A DNA stretch of 6,894 bases, taken from the NCBI GenBank assembly GCA_020632915.1, contig JACKEP010000048.1:1-6894 (forward strand), read 5' to 3'. The notes below the pieces were generated by a model that had not been told where the DNA came from, did no database searches, and worked only from the letters and a program-made list of their open reading frames with translations. Shown piece after piece: positions 6,528 through 6,894 of this stretch (the first letter of the stretch is position 1; every line of letters begins with the position of its first letter). The stretch is from Alphaproteobacteria bacterium (GTDB lineage Bacteria; Myxococcota_A; UBA796; GCA-2862545). Position numbers and translations under genes: made by a program.

Positions 6528-6725
6528 ATGCGTGTCGTGGTGGACTGGGACCTGTGCCAGGGGCACGGGATGTGCGAGGACGAGGCGCCCGAGGTGTTCC
6601 AGCTCAACGACGACGGCGACATGGAGCTGCTGCAGGAGCACCCGCCCGAGCGCCTGCGCGCCGCCGTCCAGAGCGCGTGCACGTTCTGTCCCCAGCGCGC
6701 GCTGTCGATCGAGGAGGACGGGTGA
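6528..6725 (+). CDS. 3Fe-4S-type ferredoxin, likely redox partner of CYP51
   Basis: A 65-residue small ferredoxin. The cluster motif is C10-xx-H13-xx-C16 with the remote C54-P55. Histidine replaces the second cysteine, as in the CYP51-associated ferredoxin Rv0763c of M. tuberculosis, whose DLCQGHAMC and CPTQALSI blocks match DLCQGHGMC and CPQRALSI here. Such ferredoxins carry a 3Fe-4S cluster and pass single electrons from a reductase to a P450. An extra cysteine, C51, lies three residues before C54. The protein is acidic and cytosolic. ATG at 6528 follows GGGGAGG (6516-6522) by 5 bases, 2 bases after the stop of the CPI1 homologue, so it belongs to the operon. CYP51, two genes upstream, is the likely client. 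No ferredoxin reductase gene is visible. Confidence 0.93.
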   Translation: MRVVVDWDLCQGHGMCEDEAPEVFQLNDDGDMELLQEHPPERLRAAVQSACTFCPQRALSIEEDG

Positions 6726-6894
6726 GCGCACCGGGCGAGCGCCTCGCGTTCGGCGGCGTGCCGGGCAACCTCGCGATGATCGTGGGCCTGCCGGTGTTCA
6801 CCGCCTACCTGTTCTTCGCGGTGCGGTTCAACGGGGGCGCGGTGCTGCCGGGCCCCGACGCGGACGCGGCCGGCTTCTTCGCGGCGCTCGTGCC
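6722..6894 (+). CDS. erg24: Sterol C14 reductase (ERG24-type), N-terminal part
   Basis: An open frame of 57 codons runs off the right edge of the window. It starts with GTG at 6722, overlapping the ferredoxin stop (GTGA), with AGGAGG at 6712-6717 four bases upstream; the in-frame ATG at 6776 would cut off a conserved motif. Residues 10-30, FGGVPGNLAM-IVGLPVFTAYL, match the N-terminal FGGxxG and GLPVFT block of the first membrane helix in ERG24/ERG4-family sterol reductases, including yeast Erg24. These membrane enzymes use NADPH to reduce the C14-C15 double bond left by CYP51, so the assignment is also what the neighbours predict. A C7/C24(28) reductase relative cannot be ruled out from 57 residues. 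Confidence 0.78.
   Translation, partial: MSAPGERLAFGGVPGNLAMIVGLPVFTAYLFFAVRFNGGAVLPGPDADAAGFFAALV

Overview
The window is very GC-rich (by eye about 70% or more), gene-dense and bacterial: short intergenic gaps, Shine-Dalgarno sites, stop/start overlaps and several GTG starts. Its gene content (LysR, pirin, TetR, a NatB-type permease and a sterol-modifying operon) fits a sterol-producing bacterium. Myxococcota is my best guess because cycloartenol-type sterol synthesis is known there, but no marker gene fixes the taxonomy.

Left part (1-2288): six perfect copies of a GGGATC hexamer lie at the left edge. A LysR-type regulator on the minus strand follows, and a 103-bp regulatory gap separates it from a plus-strand pair, a pirin-family bicupin and an NADPH-dependent FMN reductase. 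This looks like a small redox or quinone-stress module controlled by the divergent LysR protein.

Middle (2299-3716): an ABC-2/NatB-type permease on the minus strand converges with the FMN reductase (10 bp between stop codons) and has no ATPase partner in the window. It is divergent from a TetR-family regulator. The gap between them holds a 16-bp palindrome next to a plausible promoter and a second, perfect 12-bp palindrome.

Right part (3717-6894): five tightly packed plus-strand genes form one operon: TetR regulator, CYP51-like sterol 14-alpha-demethylase, a membrane protein that I recognise as a cycloeucalenol cycloisomerase (CPI1) homologue, a small CxxH-type 3Fe-4S ferredoxin, and the N-terminus of an ERG24-type sterol C14 reductase cut by the window edge. 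In plants CPI1, CYP51 and C14 reductase act one after another: opening of the 9beta,19-cyclopropane ring, removal of the 14-alpha-methyl group, and reduction of the resulting C14 double bond. The ferredoxin is the likely electron donor for CYP51. The operon therefore appears to encode a plant-like, cycloartenol-derived branch of sterol synthesis in a bacterium, and this is the main discovery here. All family assignments come from reading motifs and from remembered reference sequences; no database search was run.
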